NCBI RefSeq assembly: GCF_025947185.1
Contig: NZ_CP110001.1
Coordinates: 4,609,855-4,673,854 of the forward strand
Direction: 5' to 3'
DNA from: Flavobacterium sp. N2038
Lineage (GTDB): Bacteria; Bacteroidota; Bacteroidia; Flavobacteriales; Flavobacteriaceae
Length of the DNA: 64,000 nt
Under the pieces are notes generated by a model. It made no database searches. It was not told the DNA's origin and worked only from the letters and a program-made list of their open reading frames with translations. Below, piece by piece: positions 43,226 through 54,524 of this stretch. The translations under genes and the position numbers were made by a program. The first letter of the stretch is position 1, and each line of letters starts with the position of its first letter.

Positions 43226-46200
43226 ATGAAACAAGCCTTAATATTAAGTTTTTTTTTAATTCCATTTCTTTCGTTTTCTCAGTTAAACGGCAGCTTCACG
43301 GTAGATTGGCAGAGCAAAAAAGAAATGACTTATGGTGATTTAAAAACAACCATTCCTTACTTTTCGGGCAATAGTTTTCGATATGATACTACTAAAAAAA
43401 GCATAACATTACTCTTAAACGTTAGCGAATCGGGCAACTCAACCAACTCTTCGGTTCAGATTTCCAACGTAAATTATGAAGCAATTTCTATTAATGATCT
43501 TGGCGATTTAACAACCGAAAATATTCCCGAAAAACCAAATGAAACGTTAAAAATCGCCTCGTCAAGAGATAAAAAACAAATTTTTCTATCGCTTTCACCT
43601 ATTATTAAAGACGGAAATGGTTTCAAAAGAATTCGTTCTTTTTCTTATTCCTCAAGCAATACTACATCAAAAAACAGCAACACTTTTTCCACACAAAAAT
43701 CAAATGCCATAGTCAACTCTGTATTAGCCTCAGGAGATTGGTATCGCTTCTACGTAGAAAAATCAGGTGTATATAAAATCTCCAGATCTTTTCTGCAAAG
43801 TTTAGGGTTTGATCCCGGAAAAACAGACCCAAAAAGGATTAAAATATACGGAAACGGCGGAAGAATGCTTCCTTTAGCAAATAGCACATACTACCCGGAA
43901 GACCTGACAGAAAATGCAATCCAGGTTATTGGAGAAAATGACGGCGTTTTCAACAATGAAGATTACATTCTTTTCTATGCCGAAGGAGTTGAAAACTGGA
44001 ACACAGAAAGCCAGACCAATCTTAACCTATTTGACACAAAATCCTACTACTATATTACTGATGCCGGCAACGAAGGAAAAAGAATCTCTACTATAATTCA
44101 ACCATCCGGCAATAGCACTCTCGAGCTAAACACGTTTGATGACTATCAATACCACGAAATCGACCAAACCAACATTGCACATTTGGGACGTCAGTGGTTT
44201 GGAGAATCATTTGACATAAATCAGGATCAGGATTTTGCCTTTACATTTCCAAATCTGGATACTTCTGTACCTGTAAAAATAGCCGTTACTGCGGCTTCAG
44301 CTGCATTTACCCCTACTTCATTTGCAGTAAGCGCAAACGGACAAAATATTGGAACTATTTCTTTCAATGCTTTAGTTTCAAGTTCCGACGTTAAGTTTTA
44401 CACCGGAAAACTACCAGCAAATGCCACATTTACCGGCTCCGAAAGTGTAAAAATAAAACTAACCTATAATAACAATGGTGTTCCGGGATCAAAAGGATAC
44501 CTGGACTATATCAATTTAATTGCGAAAAGAAAACTACTTGGTATTGGGAAACAATTTAAATTCCAGTATGATTTAGCGGGATCAACTGCTGGAATTGTAA
44601 ATTACACAATTGGCAATGCAACAGCAATTTCTCAGATCTGGGATATTACGGATATATATAATGTATCAAAAATCGAAAACAACAATCAGGCTACTTTCAG
44701 CTTTAAGGCAGCATTAGGAGAAGTTAGAAAATATATTGCTCTCGATGGTTCAGATTATTTTACTCCTTTAAAAGAAAGTCTGCCAAAAGTTACTAATCAA
44801 AACTTAAAAGGAACACTTTTCAAAAACGCTCAAAATACTTTTCAGGATATCGATTATGTAATTATTACACCCAAATCTTTAATCTCACAAGCCGAAAAAT
44901 TAGCTGCTTTTCATCGCAGCCATTCCAATTTAAATGTAAAAGTAATCACATCAGAAAGCATCTATCAGGAATTTTCTTCAGGAAAACAAGACATTTCAGC
45001 CATTAGAAACTGTATTAAATACATCTATCAAAATGCTTCCTCGACCGATAAACGAATTAAGTATGTAAATTTATTTGGAGATGCCTCGTTTGATTACAAA
45101 GACAGAATCTCAAACAACACCAATATTGTACCTATATATCATTCCCTAATTAGTAATACAATTGGCGAATCTTCATTTGCTTCTGATGATTTTTACGGGC
45201 TTATGGATCCAGATGAAGGAAATATAATTTCTTTTTTTGGAGGAATTGACATTGCCGTTGGAAGAATGCTGGTTTCCAGCAGTGCACAAGCTGCAGAAAT
45301 GGTAAATAAAGTTCTGGAATATCACGACATTAAATCTTACGGAAACTGGAGAAACAACTTTGTCCTGGTTAGTGATGATTCTGATCAAAGTTCTGATGCC
45401 TCTTTGCAATCAAGACAAAATGCACTTGCAGATGTTATTGCGACACAAAAACCTTTTTTCAATATTGACAAAATAATTTTAGATTCCTATACACAAGAAG
45501 CATCAGCCGGTGGCTCGAGATACCCAAAAGCCAGAAGCGACTTTTTTGATGCTTTTGAAAAAGGAGCTCTTGTCTTTAACTATCTGGGACACGGAGGAGA
45601 AGATGGTTTAGCAAGCGAACGAATTTGGGAAAAATCGGATGGACAAAATTTAAACAATCAATTTAAATACCCATTATTCATTACAATTACCTGTGAGTTT
45701 TCCCGTTTTGATGACCCAACAAGACCAACTGCCGGCGAATATACTTTTTGGAATCCAAAAGGAGGTGCTATATCAATGCTCACAACAATTCGTGCCATTG
45801 GTCAGTTTAATGCCGAAAACTTCAACGATAATCTAAGCAAAAACCTTCTTTCTTACGGATCAAATCAATACACAACTATTGCTGAAGCTCTTCGAATTTC
45901 AAAAAACGAAAACCCAAGCTCATCCAGTAATGTTATTTTTTACATTGGAGATCCTGCATTAATGCTTGCCATTCCAAAACCGAGAATTAATTTAACAAAA
46001 GTAAATGATGTTGTTATATCACAACCAATCCCGGATTTAAAATCCCTTTCAAAGATTAAAATCTCAGGTGAAATTACCGATGAAAACAACACGCTTTTAA
46101 GCAATTACAACGGTGAATTGGCAACTGCAATCTTTGATAAATTAATCACAGCTACTACATTAAATAATGATGGATATAGCCCTGCAATGTCATTTAAAAC

Positions 46201-47061
46201 TTTAGGCGAAACGATCTTTAGAGGAAATGCCTCTGTAACCAACGGTCTTTTTGAATTTAGCTTTGTTGTACCCAGAGATATTCGTATTCCCGTTGATTAC
46301 GGACGAATTAGTTTTTATTCGAAGAAAAATCAGGCTTTAGAAAATCAATCCGGCTTTAATACCACTATAAAAATAGGAGGTATAAATGAAAATGCACCAC
46401 AGGACAATATAAGTCCAAAAGTTAAGTTATATATGAACGATGAAACATTTGTTTCGGGTGGTATTACAAATGATTCTCCTTTCCTTTTAGCCTTTCTTGA
46501 GGACGAAAACGGAATTAATACAGCAAGCGGAATTGGGCATGATATCGTTGCTACATTAGACGGAGACGTAAGTAATCAGTACGTTTTAAACGATTATTAT
46601 CAGACAAAATTAGACGATTATACAAATGGTAATTTGCGTTTTCCGCTTAGAAATTTAAAAGCAGGATTACATACCATTAGCTTTACAGCATGGGATGTTT
46701 ATAACAATCCTGTAACAAGTGAAATACAATTTATTGTTGTTGGAGACGAATCATTATCTTTAACCCACGTTCTTAACTATCCAAATCCGTTTTCAACTTA
46801 CACACAATTTTGGTTTTCGCACAACAGACCTTATGAACCCTTAGAAGTTCAGGTACAGGTTATGACTATTACCGGAAAAGTAGTCTGGACCAAAAATCAG
46901 ATTATCACCACCGAAGGGTTTCTTTCCAGAGAAATAACATGGGACGGAAGAGATGATTTTGGGACCGGATAGGCAAAGGAGTTTACATTTATAAACTCAC
47001 CGTTAAATCAAATTTAACAAATAAAAAAGCAGAAAAATACGAAAAGCTTGTCATCTTATAA
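43226..47061 (+). CDS. porU: Type IX secretion sortase PorU, frameshift near its 3' end
   Basis: An exported (MKQALILSFFLIPFLSFS) C25-family protease. The catalytic domain contains the His in FNYLGHGGEDGLASE and the Cys in FITITCEFSRFDDP. The open frame stops at 46972 after DDFGTG, but with one extra G in the GGGACCGG run at about 46962 the frame continues DRIGKGVYIYKL ... EKYEKLVIL and stops at 47061, the normal PorU end. PorU removes C-terminal signals of T9SS cargo and attaches them to A-LPS. It is followed 41 bp later by porV, its outer-membrane partner. Confidence 0.94.
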
Positions 47062-47102
47062 TAATATATATATTTGCAACATAAATACCATTAGTCCCAA
47101 AA

Positions 47103-48311
47103 ATGAAAAAATTATCACTTTTATTAATTTGTTTACTAGTTATTTCTTTCGCAAAAGCCCAAGACATTGAGCGCCCAATCACAACCGGAGTTCCATTTTT
47201 ATTAGTAGCAGCTGATGCGAGAGCTGCAGGTTTAGCAGATCAGGGTGTCGCAACTTCTGCAGACGTTTTCTCCCAGCAATGGAATCCTGCCAAATATGCA
47301 TTCTCAATAGACAAGCAAGGTCTTTCAATCAGCTATACTCCGTATTTAACAGATTTGGCAAATGATATTTCTCTTGGTCAATTAACGTATTATAACAAAA
47401 TAAACGAACGAAGTGCTTTCGCAGGAAGTTTTCGTTATTTTGGTTTTGGAGACATTGAGTTAAGAAGAACCGGAGATCCAAATGAAGTTCCTAATATTGT
47501 ATCTCCAAACGAGTTTGCTCTGGACGGATCTTATTCATTAAAATTAAGCGAAACATTTTCTATGGCGGTTGCAGCGAGATATATTCGTTCTAACTTAAAA
47601 GTAGCCTCAGAAGATGTAGACGCTACCGCTGCTAAATCATTTGCAGTTGACGTTGCCGGTTTTTATCAATCTGAAGAAATCGCTTACAATGACTTCAACG
47701 GAAGATGGAGAGGTGGTTTTAATATTCAGAATTTAGGACCAAAAATCAGCTACGACAATGACGATTTAAGCTCCAATTTTTTACCTGCTAATTTACGAGT
47801 AGGTGGAGGCTTTGACTTTATCTTAGACGACTACAATAAAATTGGTGTTAGCCTTGAATTCACAAAATTATTAGTTCCAACACCTCCGGGAATAGGAACA
47901 CCTGTTGACACAAACGGAGACGGAGATTTTACAGATCCGGAAGATATTACACAAGAAGAAGCCACTACAATTAGCTACAACAAATACAATGATATCGGCT
48001 GGGTAGAAGGAGTTTTTAAATCTTTTACAGATGCACCAGGCGGATTTAGCGAAGAATTAAAAGAAGTAACCTATAGTTTAGCCGGAGAATACACCTATCA
48101 GGATGCATTCTCAGTAAGAGCAGGATATTTCCACGAGAGCCCTCAAAAAGGAGCCAGACAATTCTTTTCTTTAGGGGCTGGTTTCAAGTACAATATCGTA
48201 AAAGTTGACGTTTCCTATTTATTCTCAACTTCAAAAGTTAAAAATCCGTTAGAAAACACCCTTCGTTTTTCTTTAACGTTTAACTTTGGCGACAAATACG
48301 AAGAATATTAA
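47103..48311 (+). CDS. porV: Type IX secretion outer-membrane protein PorV (LptO)
   Basis: A 402-residue barrel protein with signal peptide (MKKLSLLLICLLVISFAKAQ). It shows the PorV start FLLVAADARAAGLADQGVATSADVFS in part, QQWNPAKYAF, and alternating beta strands to the end RFSLTFNFGD. PorV shuttles substrates from the SprA translocon to PorU. The insert rich in Asp/Gly (VDTNGDGDFTDPED) looks like a calcium-binding loop. Co-transcribed with porU. Confidence 0.96.
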   Translation: MKKLSLLLICLLVISFAKAQDIERPITTGVPFLLVAADARAAGLADQGVATSADVFSQQWNPAKYAFSIDKQGLSISYTPYLTDLANDISLGQLTYYNKINERSAFAGSFRYFGFGDIELRRTGDPNEVPNIVSPNEFALDGSYSLKLSETFSMAVAARYIRSNLKVASEDVDATAAKSFAVDVAGFYQSEEIAYNDFNGRWRGGFNIQNLGPKISYDNDDLSSNFLPANLRVGGGFDFILDDYNKIGVSLEFTKLLVPTPPGIGTPVDTNGDGDFTDPEDITQEEATTISYNKYNDIGWVEGVFKSFTDAPGGFSEELKEVTYSLAGEYTYQDAFSVRAGYFHESPQKGARQFFSLGAGFKYNIVKVDVSYLFSTSKVKNPLENTLRFSLTFNFGDKYEEY

Positions 48312-48337
48312 AAAGACCAAATAAAAAAACATATAAC

Positions 48338-48377
48338 AATCCAAATTTCTAATTTTTTAGGAATTTGGATTTTTTTT
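48338..48377 (+). terminator. Intrinsic terminator after porV
   Basis: Stem AATCCAAATT / AATTTGGATT with a 14-base loop and a T-run (TTTTTTT). It sits only 13 bp before the cdd start. Confidence 0.85.
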
Positions 48378-48389
48378 CCCTTAAAAACA

Positions 48390-48872
48390 ATGAAAGAAAT
48401 CAGCATTACATCATCCTTTAATGTATATAACAGCATAGAAGAACTCTCAGAAGAAATTCAAAATTTAATGCAGCAGGCTATTGAAATTCGTAAAAAAGCA
48501 TATGCACCTTATTCTCAATTTAGAGTTGGAGCCGCTTTATTACTGGATAATGGCAAAATAATTTTAGGTTCAAATCAGGAAAATGCAGCATATCCATCGG
48601 GATTATGTGCAGAACGCGTAGCAATTTTTCATGCCGGAAGTATTTATCCGGAAGCCAAAATACTAAAAATAGCGATTACTGCAGCTTCAGACACGAATCA
48701 GACTACAGCGCCAATTCCACCTTGTGGCTCTTGCCGTCAGTCAATTGCAGAATACGAAATTAAACAAGACACCCCTATCGAAATTTATTTTATGGGAGAA
48801 ATTGGTGAAGTTTATAAATCGGCATCCCTAAAAAATTTGCTTCCTTTTATGTTTGACAAAAAGTTCTTGTAA
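48390..48872 (+). CDS. cdd: Cytidine deaminase
   Basis: A 160-residue tetrameric-type cytidine deaminase: AYAPYSQFRVGAALL, NAAYPSGLCAERVAIFHAGS (zinc Cys and catalytic Glu in CAER) and PIPPCGSCRQSIAEY (two further zinc Cys). It converts cytidine and deoxycytidine to uridine forms in pyrimidine salvage. About 20 extra residues precede the usual start. The terminator directly upstream suggests its own promoter or readthrough. Confidence 0.96.
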   Translation: MKEISITSSFNVYNSIEELSEEIQNLMQQAIEIRKKAYAPYSQFRVGAALLLDNGKIILGSNQENAAYPSGLCAERVAIFHAGSIYPEAKILKIAITAASDTNQTTAPIPPCGSCRQSIAEYEIKQDTPIEIYFMGEIGEVYKSASLKNLLPFMFDKKFL

Positions 48873-48922
48873 AAAAAAGCCAAAAAGTATCGTTTAAATT
48901 TTAGTTCTTAAATGTAATGTCT

Positions 48923-48930
48923 TATTTTTG
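48923..48930 (+). promoter_or_regulatory. Likely -7 promoter element of pdhA (TATTTTTG)
   Basis: TATTTTTG fits TAnnTTTG and lies 100 bp before pdhA. The long leader includes a small CCCGAcctTTCGGG hairpin at about 48935-48948, which could affect mRNA stability or translation. Confidence 0.45.
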
Positions 48931-49030
48931 CATCCCGACCTTTCGGGCGCAAATTTGTGGGAGGAAACTATTTTGCGTTATAGGCAACAATTGATAACAC
49001 AAACAAACTTTAGCAAAAGAAAGAATTCAG

Positions 49031-50029
49031 ATGAAAGAAGTTACAAAAGAAGTATATTTAAAGTGGTACGAAGACATGCTACTTTGGAGAAAGTTTGAAG
49101 ACAAACTTGCAGCATTATACATTCAACAAAAAGTTAGAGGTTTTTTACACCTATATAATGGTCAGGAAGCTGTATTAGCGGGCGCTTTGCACGCTATGGA
49201 TCTGACTAAAGATAAAATGATTACTGCTTACAGAAATCACGTTCAGCCAATTGGTATGGGAGTTGACCCTAGAAATGTAATGGCAGAACTTTTAGGAAAA
49301 GTTACAGGAACTTCTAAAGGTATGGGAGGTTCTATGCACATTTTCTCTAAAGAACACCGTTTTTACGGAGGTCACGGTATTGTTGGTGGACAAATTCCAG
49401 TTGGAGCTGGTTTAGCTTTTGCTGATAAATATTTCAACACTGGCGGTGTTACTATGACTTACTTTGGTGATGGTGCTGCTAGACAAGGTTCTCTTCACGA
49501 AGCTTTCAATATGGCCATGTTATGGAAACTTCCAGTTGTATTTATCGTTGAAAACAACGGTTATGCAATGGGAACTTCTGTAGAAAGAACCGCAAACCAC
49601 ACTGACATCTGGAAATTAGGTTTAGGTTATGAAATGCCTTGCGGACCTGTTGACGGAATGAACCCTGTAAAAGTTGCTGAAGCAATGCACGAAGCGATCG
49701 AAAGAGCGCGTCGTGGAGACGGACCAACTTTCCTTGAAATGAAAACGTACCGATACAGAGGACATTCTATGTCTGATGCACAATTATACCGTTCAAAAGA
49801 AGAGGTTGAAGAGTACAAAAAAATCGACCCTATTACTCAGGTTCTTGATGTAATCCTGGATCAAAAATATGCTACAGAAGAAGAAATTGAAGTAATTGAC
49901 CAAAGAGTTAAAGACTTGGTTGAAGAATGTCAAAAATTCGCTGAAGAATCTCCATATCCAGACTTACAGCAATTATACGATGTAGTATACGCACAAGAAG
50001 ACTATCCATTTACACCTCATAAACTATAA
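49031..50029 (+). CDS. pdhA: Pyruvate dehydrogenase E1 component, alpha subunit
   Basis: A 332-residue E1 alpha: FLHLYNGQEAVLAGALHAM, GKVTGTSKGMGGSMHIF, the thiamine-diphosphate motif GDGAARQGSLHEAFNMA ... ENNGYAMGT, and the phosphorylation-loop-like YRYRGHSMSDAQLYR. It decarboxylates pyruvate with ThDP and passes acetyl to E2. The E2 gene starts 4 bp later; the beta subunit is not nearby. Favoured codons suggest high expression. Confidence 0.97.
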   Translation: MKEVTKEVYLKWYEDMLLWRKFEDKLAALYIQQKVRGFLHLYNGQEAVLAGALHAMDLTKDKMITAYRNHVQPIGMGVDPRNVMAELLGKVTGTSKGMGGSMHIFSKEHRFYGGHGIVGGQIPVGAGLAFADKYFNTGGVTMTYFGDGAARQGSLHEAFNMAMLWKLPVVFIVENNGYAMGTSVERTANHTDIWKLGLGYEMPCGPVDGMNPVKVAEAMHEAIERARRGDGPTFLEMKTYRYRGHSMSDAQLYRSKEEVEEYKKIDPITQVLDVILDQKYATEEEIEVIDQRVKDLVEECQKFAEESPYPDLQQLYDVVYAQEDYPFTPHKL

Positions 50030-50033
50030 CATC

Positions 50034-51673
50034 ATGGCGATTAAAGTAACAATGCCTCGTTTGAGCGATACTATGACGGAAGGAACGGTAGCGACTTGGT
50101 TAAAAAAAGTAGGCGACAAAATCAGCGAAGGAGATATCCTTGCTGAAATTGAAACAGACAAAGCAACGATGGAGTTCGAATCTTTTAACGAAGGAACTCT
50201 TTTACATATCGGAATTCAGGCTGGAGAAACTGCTCCTGTTGATTCATTATTGGCCATCATTGGTAAAGAAGGAGAAGATATTTCTGCTCTTTTAGCTGGT
50301 GGTGACGCTCCTGCCGAAGCACCAAAGCGGATGCTCCTGCTGCAGAAGCAAAAACAGAAACTGCTGCTCCAAAAGCTGCAGCTGAATTACCAAAAGGTGT
50401 TATTGTTGTAACCATGCCTCGTTTGAGTGATACAATGACAGAAGGTACAGTAGCAAGCTGGCTAAAAAAAGTTGGCGATACTGTAGCTGAGGGTGATATT
50501 TTAGCCGAAATTGAAACAGACAAAGCTACTATGGAGTTTGAGTCTTTCAATGCCGGAACATTATTATACATCGGAATTCAGGAAGGAAGCACTGCTCCTG
50601 TTGATAGCTTATTAGCTATTATTGGACCTGCAGGAACTGACATTTCAGGAATTGCCGATAACTTTACTGCCGGAGGTGCTGCAACTGCAAGCGCCCCTGC
50701 ACAAGAAACCAAAGCTGCTCCTGCTGCTGAAAAAGCAACAGAAACTGTAGCTGATAATTCAAACGGAAGAGTTTTAGCTTCTCCATTAGCTAAGAAAATT
50801 GCATCTGACAAAGGAATCCAATTATCACAAGTTAAAGGATCTGGAGAAAACGGACGTATCGTAAAAAGCGATATCGAAAACTTTACTCCATCTGCACAAG
50901 CACAACAACCAGCTGCAACTACAACTGCTGCTGCGCCAAAAACTGAAACTGCCGCTCCTGCTGCACCAAAAGTTTTTGTTCCTGCCGGAGAAGTGTTTAC
51001 AGAAGAGATCAAAAACTCTCAAATGCGTAAAATCATTGCTAAGCGTCTTGCAGAGTCTTTATTTACAGCTCCTCATTACAACTTAGTAATCGAAGTAAGC
51101 ATGGATGAAGCAATGCAGGCAAGAGCTGCCATCAATAGCGTTCCGGATACAAAAGTATCTTTCAACGATATGGTAATCAAAGCTTGTGCTTTAGCATTGA
51201 AAAAACATCCAAAAATTAACTCTACCTGGAAAGAAGACGCTATCATCATCAACCACCACGTAAATATTGGTGTTGCTGTAGCTGTTGAAGACGGATTAGT
51301 AGTTCCTGTATTGAAATTTACAGATGCTATGAGTTTATCTCAAATTGGCGGAAGCGTAAGAGACCTTGCCGGAAGAGCTAAAAACAAAAAATTAGGACCA
51401 CAAGAAATGGAAGGAAGCACATTTACAGTTTCTAACCTTGGAATGTTTGGTATCACTGAATTTAATTCAATTATCAACCAGCCAAACTCTGCAATCCTTT
51501 CTGTAGGTGCAATTGTTGAGAAACCAGTAGTTAAAAACGGTCAAATTGTAGTTGGAAACACAATGATGTTATCATTAGCTTGTGACCACAGAACAATTGA
51601 TGGTGCAACTGGCGCTCAATTCTTACAAACTTTAAAACAATACATCGAAAGCCCAGTTACAATGTTGGCATAA
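50034..51673 (+). CDS. pdhC: Pyruvate dehydrogenase E2 (dihydrolipoamide acetyltransferase), frameshift at about 50325
   Basis: One E2 of about 546 residues is split into frames 50034-50411 and 50414-51673. Two lipoyl domains each carry EIETDKATMEFES with the lipoyl Lys; between them an Ala/Pro-rich linker is read once one A is restored in CACCAAAGCGG (50321-50330), giving APKADAPAAEAKTE. A peripheral-subunit-binding domain (RVLASPLAKKIASDKGI) and the catalytic domain with DHRTIDGATGAQFL follow. As the enzyme is central, the lost base is probably a sequence error. Confidence 0.95.
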
Positions 51674-51680
51674 TTTCAAA

Positions 51681-51707
51681 TTGTCAGCCTGAGCGAAGTC
51701 GAAGGTT
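51681..51707. repeat. Dispersed repeat TCAGCCTGAGCGAAGTCGAAGG
   Basis: A short repeat just after pdhC; a diverged copy in opposite orientation lies at 53452-53477, beyond the aminopeptidase gene. The motif is familiar as a dispersed repeat in flavobacterial genomes. Confidence 0.5.
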
Positions 51708-51720
51708 ATTATTCATAATT

Positions 51721-51756
51721 AAATCCCGTTTTGTTTATTCAAAACGGGATTTTTTG
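51721..51756 (+). terminator. Intrinsic terminator after the pdhA-pdhC operon
   Basis: AAATCCCGTTTTG / CAAAACGGGATTT stem with a TTTATT loop and following T-run. Confidence 0.9.
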
Positions 51757-51791
51757 TTTAATTTTCATCCTCAAATTCAAAACCACACAAA

Positions 51792-53382
51792 ATGAAGAAA
51801 TTAATTCTTGTTACTTTATTTCTGACTGCTATTGCCTGCCAGAAAAAAGAGCAAACAGAAAAACCAACCAGCATTGTAGATGAACACAGCTATTCTAAAC
51901 CAGAACTTGCTGTAGTTAAACACCTTGATCTTGATATTAAAGTTGATTTTGATACACAGACAATTTCAGGAAAAGCATCGTGGACAATTGACAATGTTAG
52001 CAAAGGAAATGAAATTATTTTCGACGAAAACACACTAAACATTACAAAAGTAACTTTAGGCGACGACGAAAAAGAAACAAAATTTGAACTTGGAAAAGAT
52101 GTTGAATTTCATGGAAAACCACTTCACGTTACCATTGAACCAACTACAACTAAAGTAAACATTTACTACAGTACAACAAAAGATGCTATTGCATTACAAT
52201 GGCTCACACCAGCTCAAACTGCAGATAAAAAGAAACCTTTTGTTTTTTCTCAGGGAGAAAGTATCTGGTCACGTACCTGGATTCCTTGTCAGGATTCACC
52301 GGGAATTCGTTTTACTTATAACGCAAAAGTTACCGTTCCTAAAGATTTATTGGCAGTAATGAGCGCAGTAAATCCACAGAAAAAAAATGATACCGGAGTT
52401 TATACTTTTAAACAAGACAAAGCAATTCCGTCTTATTTAATGGCAATTGCAGTTGGAGATATTGAATTTCAATCTATCGATAACAGAACCGGAGTTTATG
52501 CAGAACCTTCAATGCTAAAAAAATCGGCTTGGGAATTTGCAGAACTTGGAAAAATGGTTGTGGCAGCCGAAAAATTATACGGCCCATACCGTTGGGGACG
52601 TTACGATGTATTAGTTCTTCCACCGAGTTTCCCTTATGGCGGAATGGAAAATCCAAACCTAACTTTTTTAACTCCTGGTGTAATTGCAGGAGATCGCTCT
52701 TTAACAAGTTTACTGGCACATGAATTAGGACATAGCTGGAGCGGAAACTTAGTTACCAATGCAACCTGGGATGATATTTGGTTAAACGAAGGCTTTACAA
52801 CTTACGTTGAACACAGAATTGGCGAAGAAATCTTCGGCGAAAAAGAATTCGAAATGCAAAATGTTATCACTCGTAAAGAATTACTTGATAACGTAGCCGA
52901 ATATGGAGATACAAATCCGGACACCAGACTAAAAGTAAGTCTTACCGGAAGAAATCCTGACGACGGAATCAGTATGATACCTTATGTAAAAGGATATGCC
53001 TTTTTAAGAGTTATCGAAAATGCCGTAGGACGCGAGAAATTTGATTCGTTTATCAAAAACTATTTCGATTCGCACGCCTTCAAATCAATTACAACAGAAG
53101 ACTTTGTTAAATACATCAATGAAAACCTTATTAAAGACGACAAAGTTTTAGCTGATAAAATCAAATTAGAAGACTGGATTTACAAACCGGGAATCCCATC
53201 AAATATAACTCGGTAAGTTCCGCAGATTTTGATGCCATTGATAAAATCCAAAAAAGCTGGAGAGAAACTGGCGTACAAGGATAACAAAAATCACAACACT
53301 ACAGAAAAACAACATTTTATAGATCATCTTCCAGCAAGATATTACAGTAAAAGAAATGGAAGCTCTTGATAAAGTAATTTAA
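51792..53382 (+). pseudogene. M1-family aminopeptidase lipoprotein with broken 3' end
   Basis: The intact frame (51792-53216, 474 residues) has a lipoprotein signal (LTAIACQKK), the exopeptidase motif PYGGMENP and zinc site HELGHSW-x-GNLVTNATWDDIWLNEG, so the catalytic part is complete. Past 53216 the family sequence goes on in other frames: NYNSVSSADFDAIDKIQKSW, then TTEKQHFIDHLPA, then DITVKEMEALDK, with shifts near 53206, 53281 and 53333, and stops at 53382. Relatives continue further as a helical C-terminal domain. Either a cluster of read errors plus truncation or genuine decay next to a repeat-rich gap. Confidence 0.85.
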
Positions 53383-53451
53383 ATGCTGTTTTTCATACTT
53401 CACAAAATCCAGAAAAATATCCGTAAATAAGGATTGTCCATTATCAATGGA

Positions 53452-53740
53452 GGCTTCGACTTTGCTTAGCCTGACAAAAATGTGCGCTTTTTGTGTTCTG
53501 TTTGTCATTTCGAGAAACGAGAAATCTTCACAAGAAACTCCGCAATTTTAAATCGATAATCTTTGTCGAGCTACTTACGAAGATTTCTCGTTTCTCGAAA
53601 TGACATGACAAACTAGATGGAAAATCTAATGAAAAAATACACCATCTCTCTTAGCCTGATCGAAACGGTATCCTTTTATGCCGGGGTTCGGCATAAAAGA
53701 TATAGTGAAGAGCAGGACAAATGTTCTTGAAAAACCGAAA
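53452..53740. repeat. Repeat-rich non-coding block
   Basis: It holds, in order, an inverted copy of the 51681 repeat (53452-53477); perfect 27-bp inverted arms at 53503-53529 and 53579-53605 (TGTCATTTCGAGAAACGAGA and so on), 49 bp apart; and a conserved-looking block at about 53655-53735 with a hairpin CTTTTATGCC / GGCATAAAAG (53673-53699). No gene is visible in the 535 bp between 53382 and 53917. The last block could be a terminator or small RNA. Confidence 0.65.
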
Positions 53741-53873
53741 TTTTCTTGCTCCTTAAAAAATTATTCCAATTAAAACTTCAATAAAATAAAGGCTTCGCAA
53801 AACATTTTTAAAGCGCTTATTGTACGATAGAAAATATTATGGCAAAAATATTTTATAATTCGAAAAAACGCCA

Positions 53874-53905
53874 TACATTTGCCTAACAGTGTTAAACAAT
53901 TTAAT
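53874..53905 (+). promoter_or_regulatory. tetR promoter with operator copy 1
   Basis: TACATTTG (53874-53881, TAnnTTTG) is followed directly by operator-like repeat copy 1 (53882-53905) with core TAACAGTGTTA and the AATTTAAT tail. The operator covers the expected start site, fitting autorepression. Confidence 0.7.
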
Positions 53906-53916
53906 ACTCGAATAAA

Positions 53917-54508
53917 ATGGCTAGTAAAGATCGAATTTTAAGACAAAAAGAAGAGACAAGAAATAATATTCTGGCGCTGCTTATGATATCGTAAAGAAGA
54001 CGGCTGGAATGGTTTGAGTATGCGTAAAATTGCCGACAGAATCGAATATACTGCCCCTATTATTTATGAATATTTCTCTAATAAAGATGCCATTCTACAG
54101 GAATTAACCGGAAAGGGTTTCATTAAACTGACAAAAGAATTAGAGAAAGCAAGAGCCAAATTTGAAAAACCGGAAGATCAATTAGAAGCCATGTGGATGG
54201 CGTATTGGGATTTTGCTTTTACCGATACCGAAATGTATCAGGTAATGTTTGGTGTTCAAATGAGCTGTTGTTCTCAGCGATGTTCTGCTTCGGAAGCGCC
54301 TTACAGATTATTCGTTGCTGTTATTGCAGAAATCATGAAAAACAGTAATCCAACTGAAGAAGTCGTCAAGCAGAAATATTTTACGTTCTTTTCTGTAATT
54401 CACGGTTTAATCGCTATTAATATCATTAACAAAAGTGATATATTAGAAACAATTAACAATCAAATTTTGAAAGATGCCATTGGCGGTATCATCAAATCAA
54501 TACAATAG
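53917..54508 (+). pseudogene. TetR/AcrR-family repressor, two frameshifts near the start
   Basis: The ATG at 53917 begins MASKDRILRQKEETRNNIL; restoring one base near 53974 (CTGGCGCTGC) and one near 53996 (GTAAAGAAGACG) yields AAYDIVKEDGWNGLSMRKIADRI in part, joining the clear frame from 54014. The helix-turn-helix is SMRKIADRIEYTAPIIYEYFSNKDAIL in part and the C-terminal TetR ligand domain is cysteine-rich (MSCCSQRCS). It should repress the efflux operon downstream through the repeated operators at 53882 and 54525-54741. Full length about 197 residues. Confidence 0.85.
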
Positions 54509-54524
54509 TTTTTTTTCAAATTTT

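Noticed and set aside
50034..50411. Separate single-lipoyl-domain protein before the E2 gene
   Set aside because: Its end is out-of-frame Leu/Gln-rich sequence; adding one A restores a continuous two-lipoyl E2.
53382..53917. Hidden gene in the gap before tetR
   Set aside because: Only short frames through palindromic repeats; nothing with coding character on either strand.
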